Program-made: the position numbers and the translations under genes
Shown: piece after piece, positions 37,107 through 47,100 of the stretch
Layout: each line of letters opens with the position of its first letter
Position numbering within the stretch: the stretch's first letter is position 1
Assembly: GCA_963793625.1 (NCBI GenBank)
Contig: CAWCAT010000045.1
Location: forward strand, 1 to 64,000
Direction: 5' to 3'
Length of the DNA stretch: 64,000 bases
Source of the DNA: G963668605 sp963793625
Lineage (GTDB): Bacteria; Acidobacteriota; Terriglobia; Bryobacterales; Bryobacteraceae
Notes under the pieces: generated by a model
What the model was told of the DNA's origin: nothing
Database searches by the model: none
What the model saw: the letters and a program-made list of their open reading frames with translations, nothing else

Positions 37107-38597
37107 TTGCCTGTTGTTGATGAATCCCCCGTGCGTTTAGCCACTGAGATTGTGGACCTGCGCAGCGCACTGCAGTTTCTTGCTTCGATTCCGGGGCAAC
37201 TGATTTCGACGAGCGTACCCGTTGATCCCGTCGCGGAACTCGCTGGAGTGTACAAGCTAATCGGTGCGGGCACGCCTGTTGCACCGCCGACACGCATCGG
37301 CGGTCCTGCCATGCTCTTCGAAAACGTGAAGGGCTACGGAATGCCCGTAGTCGTCGGTGTTCTGGCGAGTCGCTTGCGCACGGCATTGATGATGAACAGC
37401 ACCATCGAGCGCCTGCCTTTCGATTTGCTCGCCGCGTTGAATCATCCCTTTGCGCCCGTTGTGATTGCTGGCGCCGATGCGCCGTGCCAACAGGTAGTGA
37501 TCCGGCAGCCGTTCGATCTGCGCACGCTGATTCCAGCGCCGACCAACACGCTCCTCGATGCGGGTCCGTATTTCAACATGGGCTTACTGCGCGCCGAAGA
37601 TCCGGAGACTGGCGAATCCGACGTCACGATTCACCGATTGTGCATTCAAGGACCGGATCTGCTCAGCGTCTATTTTGTGCCCGGCCGCCACATCGACCAG
37701 TTCCGCATCAAGGCGGAGAAGATGGGGCGCGCGTTGCCGGTATCGATCAGCATGGGCCTCGATCCTGCGATTTATCTAGCCGCGTGCTTTGAGCCTCCGA
37801 CGACGCCGCTTGGTTTGGACGAACTCACGATTGCGGGAGGCTTGCGACATCGTCCGGTGGAACTGGTTGACTGTCTCACGGTTGCGGCCAAGGCGATCGC
37901 GCGCGCGGAGATTGTTCTGGAAGGCGAGATTGTTCCGGGCGAACGAATTCGCGAAGACGCACAGACCAACACCGGGTATTGCATGCCGGAGTTTCCTGGC
38001 TATCTGGGCAAGGCGCAGCCTGCGCTGCCGATGATCCGCATCAAGGCTGTGACGCATCGCGCGAATCCGATTCTGCAGACGATCATCGGCCCCGGCGAGG
38101 AGCACACGAACCTGGTCGGGATTCCCACCGAAGCCAGCATTTTAAGGCTGGTCGAGAACAGTATGCCCGGGCGGTTGCGCAACGTTTACTGTCATTCCGC
38201 GGGTGGCGGAAAATACCTTGCGGTGCTGCAGTTCCAGAAGTTTGCAGCCAGTGATGAAGGCCGTCAGCGCCAGGCCGCACTCACAGCGTTTGCTGCATTC
38301 CCGGAACTGAAGCATGTCGTGCTGGTCGATGAAGACGTGAACATCTACGACTCGACCGATGTTCTCTGGGCGATGACGACGCGCTATCAGGGCGACGTGA
38401 GCACTGCGTTTATTCCGGGCGTGCGTTGTCATCCCCTGGATCCTTCGCAGTCGCCGGAGTTCAGCCCGTCGATTCCGTCGGATGGTATTTCCTGCAAGAC
38501 GATCTTCGATTGCACGGTGCCGTATCGCATGAAGGAGCGCTTCAAGCGCGCGGCGTTCGTGGATGTGGATCTGGCGAAGTTCTTCCCTCAGGACTGA
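37107..38597 (+). CDS. UbiD-family decarboxylase
   Basis: 496 residues from TTG 37107, chosen because GGAGG lies five bases upstream and because the longer frame (37035) would overlap the divergent gene at 37048. Family blocks are present: LRSALQFLASIPGQLI, PAMLFENVKGYGMPVVVGVL, NMGLLRAEDPETGESDVTIHRL (substrate/FMN region), GRHIDQFRIKAEKMGRALPV and EHTNLVGIPTEASILR. UbiD enzymes (de)carboxylate aromatic or unsaturated acids with prenylated FMN, which needs a UbiX partner; no UbiX gene is in the window. The last bases overlap the convergent ABC remnant. Confidence 0.9.
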   Translation: MPVVDESPVRLATEIVDLRSALQFLASIPGQLISTSVPVDPVAELAGVYKLIGAGTPVAPPTRIGGPAMLFENVKGYGMPVVVGVLASRLRTALMMNSTIERLPFDLLAALNHPFAPVVIAGADAPCQQVVIRQPFDLRTLIPAPTNTLLDAGPYFNMGLLRAEDPETGESDVTIHRLCIQGPDLLSVYFVPGRHIDQFRIKAEKMGRALPVSISMGLDPAIYLAACFEPPTTPLGLDELTIAGGLRHRPVELVDCLTVAAKAIARAEIVLEGEIVPGERIREDAQTNTGYCMPEFPGYLGKAQPALPMIRIKAVTHRANPILQTIIGPGEEHTNLVGIPTEASILRLVENSMPGRLRNVYCHSAGGGKYLAVLQFQKFAASDEGRQRQAALTAFAAFPELKHVVLVDEDVNIYDSTDVLWAMTTRYQGDVSTAFIPGVRCHPLDPSQSPEFSPSIPSDGISCKTIFDCTVPYRMKERFKRAAFVDVDLAKFFPQD

Positions 38598-39326
38598 GAG
38601 ATATTCAGCACCGTCACTAACGGTTCAGCCTGATCGTCAAACATGGGGGCGAAGGTGGTTTTATCGCTCTTGCGTCGGTAGTGTGCCATCACGGCCCGGC
38701 AGATTGCGGCGAACACGAAAAGCCAGATTACTCGCGTGGGCTGGATGAGAATCCAGGCGTCGAACCGCGCGAACACGAATACGTAGAACATAAACGCGAG
38801 CAGGTACAGTGGCCAGAAGAGTCTTACATTCGCGCGGCCCGGAACCACAGTGCCCGTCCATCAACAGCCAGGAAACGACAGCACCAAAAAGCACGTGCAC
38901 GAAAGCGATCCAGCATCGCCTTGCGCACGCCGCTGATGTAGTCGCGCACGTCGCTGATACCTGCGGCCTGGAACAGCCAGTTGGCGCGTAGGTCCGCCGG
39001 AATTGTAAAGATATAGCGCAGGAGTGCGGCACGGGAAGCAACACACCCGCGGATTCAGGATCATTCCCATACAATTGCGGCTCTTCGGGAACGTATCCAA
39101 ATTTGCGTTTGTATCCGGTTAGGTCGTCCCGGATCGCGCGGCCCTGGTAGGTGATCTCTCCGGTGGTCGGTTCCAGCAGTCCTGTGAGCATTTTGACCGT
39201 GGTGCTTTTGCCCGATCCATTCGGTCCCAGATAGCCCAGCACTTCTCCTGGCCCGATGGCGAAACTCACTTTGTCCACGACAGCTTTGCGCAGGTAGGTC
39301 TTGGTGAGATTGGAAATCTGCAGCAT
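38588..39326 (-). pseudogene. ABC transporter remnant: ATPase start fused to permease end
   Basis: ATG 39326 begins a normal ABC ATPase: Walker A LGPNGSGKSTT, then TGLLEPTTGEITYQG and FGYVPEEPQLYG at about residue 88. There the ATPase stops resembling its family. Signature and Walker B are absent. In other frames the sequence continues with the end of an ABC-2-type permease or related membrane protein (LLRYIFTIPADLRANWLF, GISDVRDYISGVRKAMLD, FWPLYLLAFMFYVFVFAR) and stops at 38588. A deletion removing the rest of the ATPase gene and the start of the permease gene explains this, plus two small shifts. It lies 13 bp after the HEARH-motif gene, probably once co-transcribed. Confidence 0.7.
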
Positions 39327-39339
39327 CGTGTACTCCAGT

Positions 39340-40974
39340 CTATTCCCTGGAAATCGCCAGCGGGTCCATGCTGCGGAAAACTGCGAGGAACTGATTTTCG
39401 GTTAGCAGATCGGCTTGTGGCAGCGTCGGACGAGTTGCGTCGAAACCTTTGATTTCGGCGCGATGCGCTTCCATCCAGGTGACGAGCCCCTTCATGATGC
39501 GTCCGTAGCCTTCACCAGTGCCGTTGTCCATGCGTCCAACTCCAGGGCCGAACATTCCGCGCATGCAGTGAACCGGGTGGCCACCGAAGGTCACCTGCGA
39601 GAGTGCAGCATACATTTCGCTTAAGACTCCGGTTACGTTGGTGTCGATAATGTGGCGGGCTTCGTGCGCATCGACACAGGCAATCGAGCGGCGCTGGTAC
39701 TCGCCGAGGAACGCGATGCGCAGATCATTGCCCTTCAGCCCGCGCGCTTGCATCGCAGCCAGCACCTCGTCCGACGCCCTGCGGTACATCCGGATTTCAA
39801 GCGCCCGGATGTAGCCATACGGGTTCTTACGCGCCGCAGCGTCCTGCTCGGCGGTGGCTTGTGCAAGTTTGGGTTGAAACCCGGCGAGGTTGACGGGATC
39901 GTGCAAGCCTGCCCAGGCGCCCAGTGCATCGTCGCGGCGAAGTGAAATCATACCTGGCGGATTGCCGCCGGCGGCCCAGCCGCCGATCGATTCCTTGCCA
40001 TCAGAGAACCAGGTCACATAGCCGTTAGATACCAACGAATCGAGGACAACTGGACGGACGCGCACCTTGCGACCCCATTGCTCGATGGTGCGTTCCTCGT
40101 CGATGATGCGATGACCGAATTCAAGTCCGAAGCGGAAGAACGCGATCTCAGTGCCGAAGTGGCCGCTCAGGTAACTGAACAGGGCCTGCTCGGTTTTTAG
40201 CTCCGGCCAGAACCCGCGTGCTTCATCGATCACCGGTTTACGCAGCGCATCCCATTCGATTTTGCCGAGCGCCTGCAATCGGTAATGCTCATCGGCGATT
40301 TCTTTGACGCGCCGGCAGAAGCGCGAGTAGGTCACGACGTCTGGGGGACCTCCGGCAAGCCCCGCCTCGGGGTATAGCGGGAGCAACTTGCTGTCCCAGT
40401 GATAGGAGCGGAGCGCCTCATCGGCGCGGGCCGTATCGTGCCTCAACATCGCGAGAGCGTACATCAGTCGTGAGGGGATAAAACGTCCCGGTTCGGAACG
40501 CACGACTTCCGTAATTACATCGAGTGCCTCGGCGGATGTTTTGGCGGCTCCAGTCCTGAACGCTTCCTCAACGGTGGCGGAGGCGAAAGCAATGCGTGCA
40601 TTATCACGAGTTCGATTGTCTTCGGCGCACTCCAGCGCACGTTTTGCGAATGTACGTGCGTGTTCAAATCGATCCCGTGCGGTCTCCATGCGTGAACGAG
40701 CAGCTAGCGTTTCAGAGAGACCGGCTTTGAGCTGTTCCGCTTTTTCGAAATGCGTACGAGCTGCATCGTCGTCTTTGTAGAAGCGCCAGTCCAACCAGGC
40801 GAGGCGCCGCTCGGCGTCCGCGCGCTCGCGCTCACTGCCGGTGCTTGCGGCCGTGATCAAGAGCTCCCTTTCCTTGACTAAGTCCTTACGTGAATGCGCC
40901 TGCTCGATCAGCGTTTGCAGCGACTGTGCGGAGCCGACAGCGCCGACCAGCAAAAAAGCCAAAATGAATATCAC
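39340..40974 (-). CDS. secreted helical-repeat protein with HEARH zincin motif
   Basis: 544 residues with a signal peptide (ends VGSAQ). Residues 20-210 are a helical, TPR-like array (ADAERRLAWLDWRFYKDDDAARTHFEKAE spans one repeat). The C-terminal half contains His437-Glu-Ala-Arg-His441 within a helix (CVDAHEARHIID), a canonical HExxH zinc motif. A Glu about 12 residues later (SEMYAAL) could be the third ligand. A conserved-looking GHPVHCMRGMFG follows. I know no named family with this arrangement. It may be a periplasmic metallopeptidase with a repeat scaffold. It lies upstream of the ABC remnant with a 13-bp gap. Confidence 0.75.
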   Translation of the reverse strand: MIFILAFLLVGAVGSAQSLQTLIEQAHSRKDLVKERELLITAASTGSERERADAERRLAWLDWRFYKDDDAARTHFEKAEQLKAGLSETLAARSRMETARDRFEHARTFAKRALECAEDNRTRDNARIAFASATVEEAFRTGAAKTSAEALDVITEVVRSEPGRFIPSRLMYALAMLRHDTARADEALRSYHWDSKLLPLYPEAGLAGGPPDVVTYSRFCRRVKEIADEHYRLQALGKIEWDALRKPVIDEARGFWPELKTEQALFSYLSGHFGTEIAFFRFGLEFGHRIIDEERTIEQWGRKVRVRPVVLDSLVSNGYVTWFSDGKESIGGWAAGGNPPGMISLRRDDALGAWAGLHDPVNLAGFQPKLAQATAEQDAAARKNPYGYIRALEIRMYRRASDEVLAAMQARGLKGNDLRIAFLGEYQRRSIACVDAHEARHIIDTNVTGVLSEMYAALSQVTFGGHPVHCMRGMFGPGVGRMDNGTGEGYGRIMKGLVTWMEAHRAEIKGFDATRPTLPQADLLTENQFLAVFRSMDPLAISRE

Positions 40975-41055
40975 CTGCAGATAGACACCGGCGTTGGGCT
41001 CACAGTTCCGGGGCTAAGAAACTTACTTCGGCGGAGCGGTGTCCAAGAGACAGCA

Positions 41056-41994
41056 ATGTTTACGAGGCCTGTGTTGGCGTTTGTTCTTCTTGGTCTGGTG
41101 AACTGCCATCCGGTTCGCCCCGATCCTCGCATCGTGCGGATTGCCATCAGCACTGATGGGCAGTGGCTTGCGGCCGGAAGCTCCGGGGGTGTGGTTACAA
41201 TCGTGAAGGTCGCTTTGGCAACGTCTGTGAAGCACATCCCCGCGGGTTCCGGTGCGATTAATGATCTGCAGTTCAGCCCAGATGGAAAGTGGTTGGCGGT
41301 TGCCAATCGCAATCTGGTCCTATGGCCCGTAACGGGCGACGGGCAGAACATCGTTCTTCGCGAGGACTCGTCTAATTACGGCAGTGCGTCGTTCAGCCCT
41401 GATGGCCGTTCTATTGTGACCGTCACAGGCGCGGGAAGGATGCAAGTGGTCGATGTGCGCTCGCGCGACATGCTGATTGATGTCTGCTGCTCGAGTATCT
41501 ACGGCGATGTGGCGTTTACTCCCGACGGACTCCAGTTCGTAAACGCCGGACACGTACCCAGGCTTTGGAATGCCACGAATGGCAGGCTGATCGCGAGACT
41601 GATCACTGCGCCACGCAGTGAGCCGGCGTTCGGTCCGATTGCGTTCGACGCAAAAGGTGGGCGTGTGTTTGTGGGCGACCAGGAGGGACGGATAATCGTC
41701 TGGAGTCTGGCGAAGCAGAGCGTGCTGGGATTGCCGCCGCGCCATCGCGAATGGGTGGAATCGATTGTGTTTAGTCCAGCTCGCGGCGAAGTCGCCTATG
41801 CCGCACGGGGTGGCCCAGTGCGGATCTGGAATCCAGACTCAGGTTCTCAGACGATGATGAAGAGCGCTCGCCCCTCGAGCAATATCCTTTTTACGCCGGA
41901 TGGTCACCTCCTTCTGTTCGGAACCGAAACGGGACAGGTCGAATTCTGGAAGCCGGGCTCAGATGCTTCCACGCACGCGATCTTCGTCCACTAA
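41056..41994 (+). CDS. WD40-like beta-propeller lipoprotein
   Basis: 312 residues from ATG 41056; the frame is open further upstream but that part overlaps the divergent gene and has no signal. The leader ends in a lipobox-like LVNC. About six repeats follow, recognisable by D-G-[KRL] turns: ISTDGQWLAAGS, FSPDGKWLAVAN, FSPDGRSIVTVT, FTPDGLQFVNAG, DAKGGRVFVGDQ and FTPDGHLLLFGT, each ending in a W/V-x-[VL] strand. It forms a propeller scaffold for protein contacts at the membrane, with no enzyme motif. It is divergent from the HEARH-motif gene, suggesting a shared control region at 40975-41055. Confidence 0.8.
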   Translation: MFTRPVLAFVLLGLVNCHPVRPDPRIVRIAISTDGQWLAAGSSGGVVTIVKVALATSVKHIPAGSGAINDLQFSPDGKWLAVANRNLVLWPVTGDGQNIVLREDSSNYGSASFSPDGRSIVTVTGAGRMQVVDVRSRDMLIDVCCSSIYGDVAFTPDGLQFVNAGHVPRLWNATNGRLIARLITAPRSEPAFGPIAFDAKGGRVFVGDQEGRIIVWSLAKQSVLGLPPRHREWVESIVFSPARGEVAYAARGGPVRIWNPDSGSQTMMKSARPSSNILFTPDGHLLLFGTETGQVEFWKPGSDASTHAIFVH

Positions 41995-42018
41995 CAGGAG
42001 TTATATGCTCGTGTTTCG

Positions 42019-42413
42019 ATGCAATCACGACGGCAGTTTTTCCAAACTTCAACATTGGGCGCTTTGTGTGCGGCTGGTGCTCCCGCAAAACCTCCTGCCG
42101 GCGGAGCGCTGGGGGTGGCCTGCCGTGCTGGCGATCATTACATTGCCGGCCCCAAGCCGAAGCTGACGCGATGGGACTACGCGAGGGTTGGTTGCCGAAA
42201 CGGTTCGGGCCGATGGCACAGCGGGCCTGGCAAGGGCTGGCAGCAACTGTCGATGCGGAAGGTGCGGTGCACGGGACATGCATCGGTACGAAGGGCGGTA
42301 CCAACTCCTCACTAGACTATTGGCTCAAGCGGCCAACGCAGACCGACGATATCCACAGCTTCGGGCCGGTGCTGCTGGCGGCAGTAGAAATGCATCTCTG
42401 GTCACATTCCTGA
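42019..42413 (+). pseudogene. GH88/GH105 unsaturated glycuronyl hydrolase, internal deletion
   Basis: The N-terminus survives as a Tat-like leader (SRRQFFQTSTLGALCAAG). After an LTRWDYARVG segment the sequence jumps to the enzyme's C-terminal end: QRAWQGLAATVDAEGAVHG, a short degenerate part, then DDIHSFGPVLLAAVEM and stop at 42413. A full family member has about 370-400 residues, so some 250 codons including the catalytic Asp region are gone. An ATG at 42005 has the better ribosome site (AGGAG) but is in another frame, so a small shift also lies in the leader. The enzyme would have removed unsaturated uronic acids from pectin or glycosaminoglycan fragments. Confidence 0.65.
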
Positions 42414-42462
42414 ATTTTCGACTGGCTGCCTGGCCAGATCCGCTAATTAACCAAAGTTCCTA

Positions 42463-42491
42463 TTGTAAGAACTGGCAAGCGAGCTTATACT
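42463..42491 (+). promoter_or_regulatory. promoter giving a predicted leaderless sigma-factor mRNA
   Basis: TTGTAA (42463-42468), an exact 17-bp spacer and TATACT (42486-42491). Transcription would begin about seven bases further, at the GTG start codon at 42498. No ribosome site precedes that codon. Confidence 0.55.
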
Positions 42492-42497
42492 CCGTAC

Positions 42498-43082
42498 GTG
42501 TCCAACTTGCCCGTGCTCAAAGTAAGAGTTCGAGTTCGGACCGAGCAGAACAGCAAGCTGTCTGATCAAGAACTTGTTGACCGCGCCAAACGGCAGGATG
42601 GTGCGGCTTTCAGCGAACTCGTCGAACGCCATCATGGCTCGGCGCTACGGACCGCAGTAGCAATCCTTAGACGCTATGAGGATGCGGAGGACGAAGTTCA
42701 GAACACGTTTCTGAAGGTGTTCTGTAACCTGGAGCAATTTGAGGTCAGGTCGGAGTTCCGGACCTGGCTCACGCGCATCGTCGTGAATCAATGCCTGATG
42801 AGACTCCGCCGAACCACGCGCGTACAGTTTCTTCCGATCAATGACGGGGCGCTACAGGTGGAACCTCGCCACCAGGATCCGAATCCGGAAGATGAATGCT
42901 GGCGCAAGCAAGCCGCGCAGATTACCATGTCGTACATGGATCGGCTAAGTCCAACATATCGAGAGCCGCTGCGGCTTTTTTCGATTGAGGAACTGCCGCT
43001 CGAACTGGTAGCCAAGGAACTGGGGTTGAGCGAAGCAGCTGTTAAGTCGCGACTTGTGCGAGCCCGCGCCGAACTGCGTTGA
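42498..43082 (+). CDS. ECF-type RNA polymerase sigma factor
   Basis: 194 residues from GTG 42498 with no ribosome site upstream; later starts (for example GTG 42513) are possible. Region 2 is at about 22-90 (LSDQELVDRAKRQDGAAFSE, DAEDEVQNTFLKVFCNLEQF, RTWLTRIVVNQCLMRLRR). Region 4 is at about 135-190 (LSPTYREPLRLFSIEELPLE, VAKELGLSEAAVKSRLVRAR). The layout matches RpoE/SigW-like factors. No anti-sigma factor follows; the next gene converges. The promoter at 42463 may produce a leaderless mRNA. Candidate targets include the co-transcribed Oar/TPR unit, but this is only proximity. Confidence 0.9.
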   Translation: MSNLPVLKVRVRVRTEQNSKLSDQELVDRAKRQDGAAFSELVERHHGSALRTAVAILRRYEDAEDEVQNTFLKVFCNLEQFEVRSEFRTWLTRIVVNQCLMRLRRTTRVQFLPINDGALQVEPRHQDPNPEDECWRKQAAQITMSYMDRLSPTYREPLRLFSIEELPLELVAKELGLSEAAVKSRLVRARAELR

Positions 43083-43104
43083 CGCTGGCTGCGGCACCTG
43101 TAAT

Positions 43105-44106
43105 TTAGTCTGACTTACGGCCCTCCTTTTGTCGTAGTGTCGCCAGAAGACGGCGTGCTTCGACGTGTGTGGGCTGGCGCCCTTCAGCGGCCTGACTGAG
43201 ATAGCGATTCAGGTAACTCTCGGCGCGGCGGAAATCCTTTCCGACTTCCAGCAAAGCTTTCGAGGCCGCGTAGAGGGACCCAAAATCGTCTGGCACTGCA
43301 GTTGCAGCATGCGCGACGGTTTCATCCAGTTCCGTCCAACGCTGTTGCATAGCGTACACACGGGCGAGAATGCTGTAAGCTCCCTCGCCGGTGGGATCGA
43401 CAGCAATGGCATCGCGCGCGGCTTTTTCCGCAAGATCCGGACGTTTGCTTACAGAAGTGCAGCAGTAAAAACGGGCCAGGGCAACGCGTGCGCGATAGAA
43501 TGCCGGATCCGCCTGCACTGCTTTCTTTAGCCAGCCTTCCGTTTCCGCATCCACGCCCTGATCCTGCAAAAGCCGCGCGTGCGCCAGATACCCCCATGCA
43601 GGCGCGATGCTTGCGATCTGATCCGCGATCCTGCGAGCCGCCTTTTTGTCTCCGCCGGCCAGCGCCGGAGCCTTCCAGGAGAACATCATTTTGACCAGCA
43701 GCGTATCGACGTGTTTGGGGTTCAATGCAAGCGCCGCTTCGATCTCTTTCTTCATTCGGCGGACAAGGCTAAAGCCGCGCAACGGGTTGGTAGTTTCGGC
43801 CAGCATGGCGCAGGCCTCGGCTAGTTGCCCGTGAAAGTCGGGGTTCTTCGGATTGAGCGCGACAGCGCGCTCGGCTGCGCTGTAGGAGCCCTCGTTATCT
43901 CCGAAACTGCTCTTGATCTTGGAAGACCAGGCGTACGCCTGCGCATCATTTGAATTCGCGCGCAATTTCGCATCAACGATTTCGCGCGCGCGTTTCCAAT
44001 GCCCGATTTCCATCAACGCGTCAACTGAAGCCGCAGCGTCCATTCTGGCATTTGCCAGATTCAGGCACACAACTAAGGGCGCAACAGTTTTGAAGAATGA
44101 CAACAC
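43105..44106 (-). CDS. secreted TPR-repeat protein
   Basis: 333 residues from GTG 44106 with a signal peptide (LVVCLNLANA). Several tetratricopeptide repeats follow, for example SYSAAERAVALNPKNPDFHG, AALALNPKHVDTLLVKMMF, WLKKAVQADPAFYRARVALA and AARDAIAVDPTGEGAYSILA, recognisable by the A..-L-P spacing. It has no catalytic motif, so it should be a periplasmic protein-binding scaffold. It begins 34 bp after the stop of the Oar-type receptor at 44141 on the same strand, so the two are probably one transcript and may work together at the outer membrane. Confidence 0.85.
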   Translation of the reverse strand: MLSFFKTVAPLVVCLNLANARMDAAASVDALMEIGHWKRAREIVDAKLRANSNDAQAYAWSSKIKSSFGDNEGSYSAAERAVALNPKNPDFHGQLAEACAMLAETTNPLRGFSLVRRMKKEIEAALALNPKHVDTLLVKMMFSWKAPALAGGDKKAARRIADQIASIAPAWGYLAHARLLQDQGVDAETEGWLKKAVQADPAFYRARVALARFYCCTSVSKRPDLAEKAARDAIAVDPTGEGAYSILARVYAMQQRWTELDETVAHAATAVPDDFGSLYAASKALLEVGKDFRRAESYLNRYLSQAAEGRQPTHVEARRLLATLRQKEGRKSD

Positions 44107-44140
44107 AGTCCAGATTTTACCGCAACAAAGGTAGCGCTTA

Positions 44141-47100
44141 TCAAAAGACGAGCTTGAGTGCGAATCGCATGCGCCGTTCGGTGGCTGATGCCGAAGTGAC
44201 TTCTGTGAAGCCGCTGGTTGCCTTCACCGTGCCATCCGGATTTCTGGAGGCGGATGAAGCGGTGGCACCAGGATTCCCAAACGCAGGCGTATTGCTCACG
44301 TTGAAGACTTCCCATTTGAACTGCATGCTTACACGCTCGCGGATGCGGAATGTGCGGAAGACGCTGCCATCCAGATTCTTAACGCCAGGGCCAAACAGAA
44401 TATTGCGGCCGCTGGTGCCGAAGCGCACGTCACTGACCGGACCAAACGCGTTGGGGTCGAAATACGATACTCCACGGCCGATGCCGCCATAGAATTCGAC
44501 GAACTCTTTCAACTGATCGGCTGTCTGCAGATTGCCGACAGTGTTCACCGACGTGGCGTTCGTCCCGATTGTGAAGGGTCTGCCCTGCATGACACTAAAG
44601 ATGCCGTTCAATTGCCATCCGCCGGTGACGCGCGCGAGAATCCCCTCGCTCATGAATCGATGCCCACGGCCAAACGGCAGCGGTTGCACGAAGAAAACCT
44701 GCAGGTTCTTGGGCCGGTTGAAGCCAGCCTGAGCCTTGTTGCGCTCGTACATCGAAGGACCATTCCAACTCACGGCGGAGTCGCTGTTATCGGCATAGTT
44801 GATGGACTTCGAAAACGTGAATGAAGCGCCAAATGAGCCGCCCGCGAGGCGTCGTGTCAAGCGGGTCTGCAGCGAGTCGTAGGTTGCGGAATTGAACGGA
44901 ATCATCATCTTGATATCAGCCGTGCGACCGTACTTGATGTTAAGCAAACGGCCGGCCTGTCCGGTGCCTGCGGAATCAGACGAATTAATGTTGATCAGCG
45001 CAGTCTGGCGGATGGCACGCGTTCCCACATAGCCCGCCTGCCCGAGAAAGCCCCAGCCGAGTTCACGCTGAATTGTGACGTTGAAGGACTCGATGTAGCC
45101 GCGGTTATAGTCCTTCGGGAAAGAGGTGGTGCCGACATCCTTCGGCAGGACGATGGTTCCCGTGCTCAGGTCCGGACCGATCACTGGCGGAAGTCCGGTA
45201 CGCAGGCTGCCCGCCGACTGGTAAGTGGTGGGCGCTGTGATCTGCAACGAAATTACCGCGGGATACGCGTCGCGCAGATAGCGGAAGGAATTCGGATCGA
45301 TGCTGATTCCGAAGCCGCCGCGCACTACGGTCTTATTTGTGGCACGCCAAGCCACGCCGATGCGCGGAGCGAGTTGTCCTGGACCCACATCCACGCCTGT
45401 GGAAGTCGGCACGCCGCCCACGCCGCCGATCAGTACCTTATCGGTGTCCGGATCATAACGCTCGCCGCCGCGATGGTCGCGCGTAGCGAATGGATAGTAT
45501 TCGTAGCGCGTACCGAAACTGAGCGTAAGCTTGCGGTTCACCTGCCACTGGTCGCGGATGTAGAAGCCATACGAGGGCATGCGCACAGCCCCAGGATTTA
45601 TGTACTGTACGTCTTTGCCCATGTCGGCAGGAAGGCCGAGCAGGAAGTCCGCCCAATTGTTATAGAGGTTGGGAGACGCTCCGCCTTTCAGCGCCGTGTT
45701 ACCGCCGGTGAAGTTGAAGCTGCCGCGCGGACCGTACTTCACCTGCGGCTGGAAGTGGTTGATCGTATAGTAAGTGGACTCAGCGCCGAAGCGGATCGAG
45801 TGCGCGCCCTTGATCCAGCTCAGGCTCATCACGCCAGTATATTGGTTGTCGCGGAACAGGAATGGGTTCGATACGTTCGGATTTCCGAAGCTCGAGAAAC
45901 TGCCGATCGTGAAGCGCGGAATGCCACCCTGCAAGCGGTCGCTGCCGTTGGTTCCAGGAATCTTTAGAACGTCCAGACCGTAGTTCGAATCGATGTCGTC
46001 GTTTTCCGCGGACAGACGCAGCCGTGTGAAACCGATATTGGCATCGACCAGGATGCGCGGGCTCAGCATGTAAGTGCCGCCCACTGAGGCGTTCTGGATC
46101 AGCCCGATGGCGCGACCGGGTTGTCCGCCGTTCATTGCGTCCCCACCCGCCTTGCCGAAGGCTTGCGGATCATAAACATCACTCGGCGAGAAGCCGTAGC
46201 GCGCAAAGACAGTCGCCTTGGACGTCGGATTGTAGTTCACCTTGAAATCCGAGTTGTAGCGGTTGAACTTGTAGCTGGCGCTCGCAAAGTAGTCGTTAGA
46301 GACACCGGGCAGGATCGCTTGCGGCAGCAGACTCGACATTGTGGCGGCGGCCGGGTCGATGCGCGCCGTAGGAATCTGCCGGTCTGGAAATAACGAACGG
46401 CCCGTGCCGTCCGGATTGCCGGTCAGCGGATCGTAGATATTCGCGCCGTAAGGGCTGAAATCACCGCGCTTCAACGGATCGGTCGGCACCGTTCTCAAGC
46501 CGGAAGCGTTCAGGCGGCGAGTGGTCATTTCCCAACTGGAGAAGAAGAAAAGCTTGTTCTTCTTTATCGGGCCGCCGAGCGTAAAACCGGGCTGGTTCTG
46601 AAGGTTCTTTGCCGGTTGATTCGGATCGCCGGAACAGGTGTACAGGCAGTAGAAATAGTTGCGGGCTTTCAATGCGCTGTTGTTGTGGTACTCCCAGGCC
46701 GAGCCGTGGAATTGATTGGTGCCGGACTTGATGGTCACGTTCATTGCCGCGCCGCCGGCCATGCCCTGTTCCGCGTCGAAACTGTTCGTGATCACGCTGA
46801 CGGTCTGGATGGCTTCGGCCGGCGGAACGTAGGCCACAATGTGCGGCAGCCACGGATAACTCACTGTTGCGCCGTCGATGCGCGTGTTGTTGTTCGAGTA
46901 CGATGCCCCGTTGGCGTTGGAGCCCATCGAGCGCTGCGGATTGCCGGCATCGGAATGCAGTTCTTCCGGCGGCGTAAGGCCTGGCAGCACTTTCAAGAGG
47001 CTCTGGAAATTGCGCCCGCCATCCATTGGCAGGTCGGCGATTTCTTCTTTCCCAATTTGCGCAATGACTTCGCCCCGATCGGTTTGCAGCGTGATGGCCG

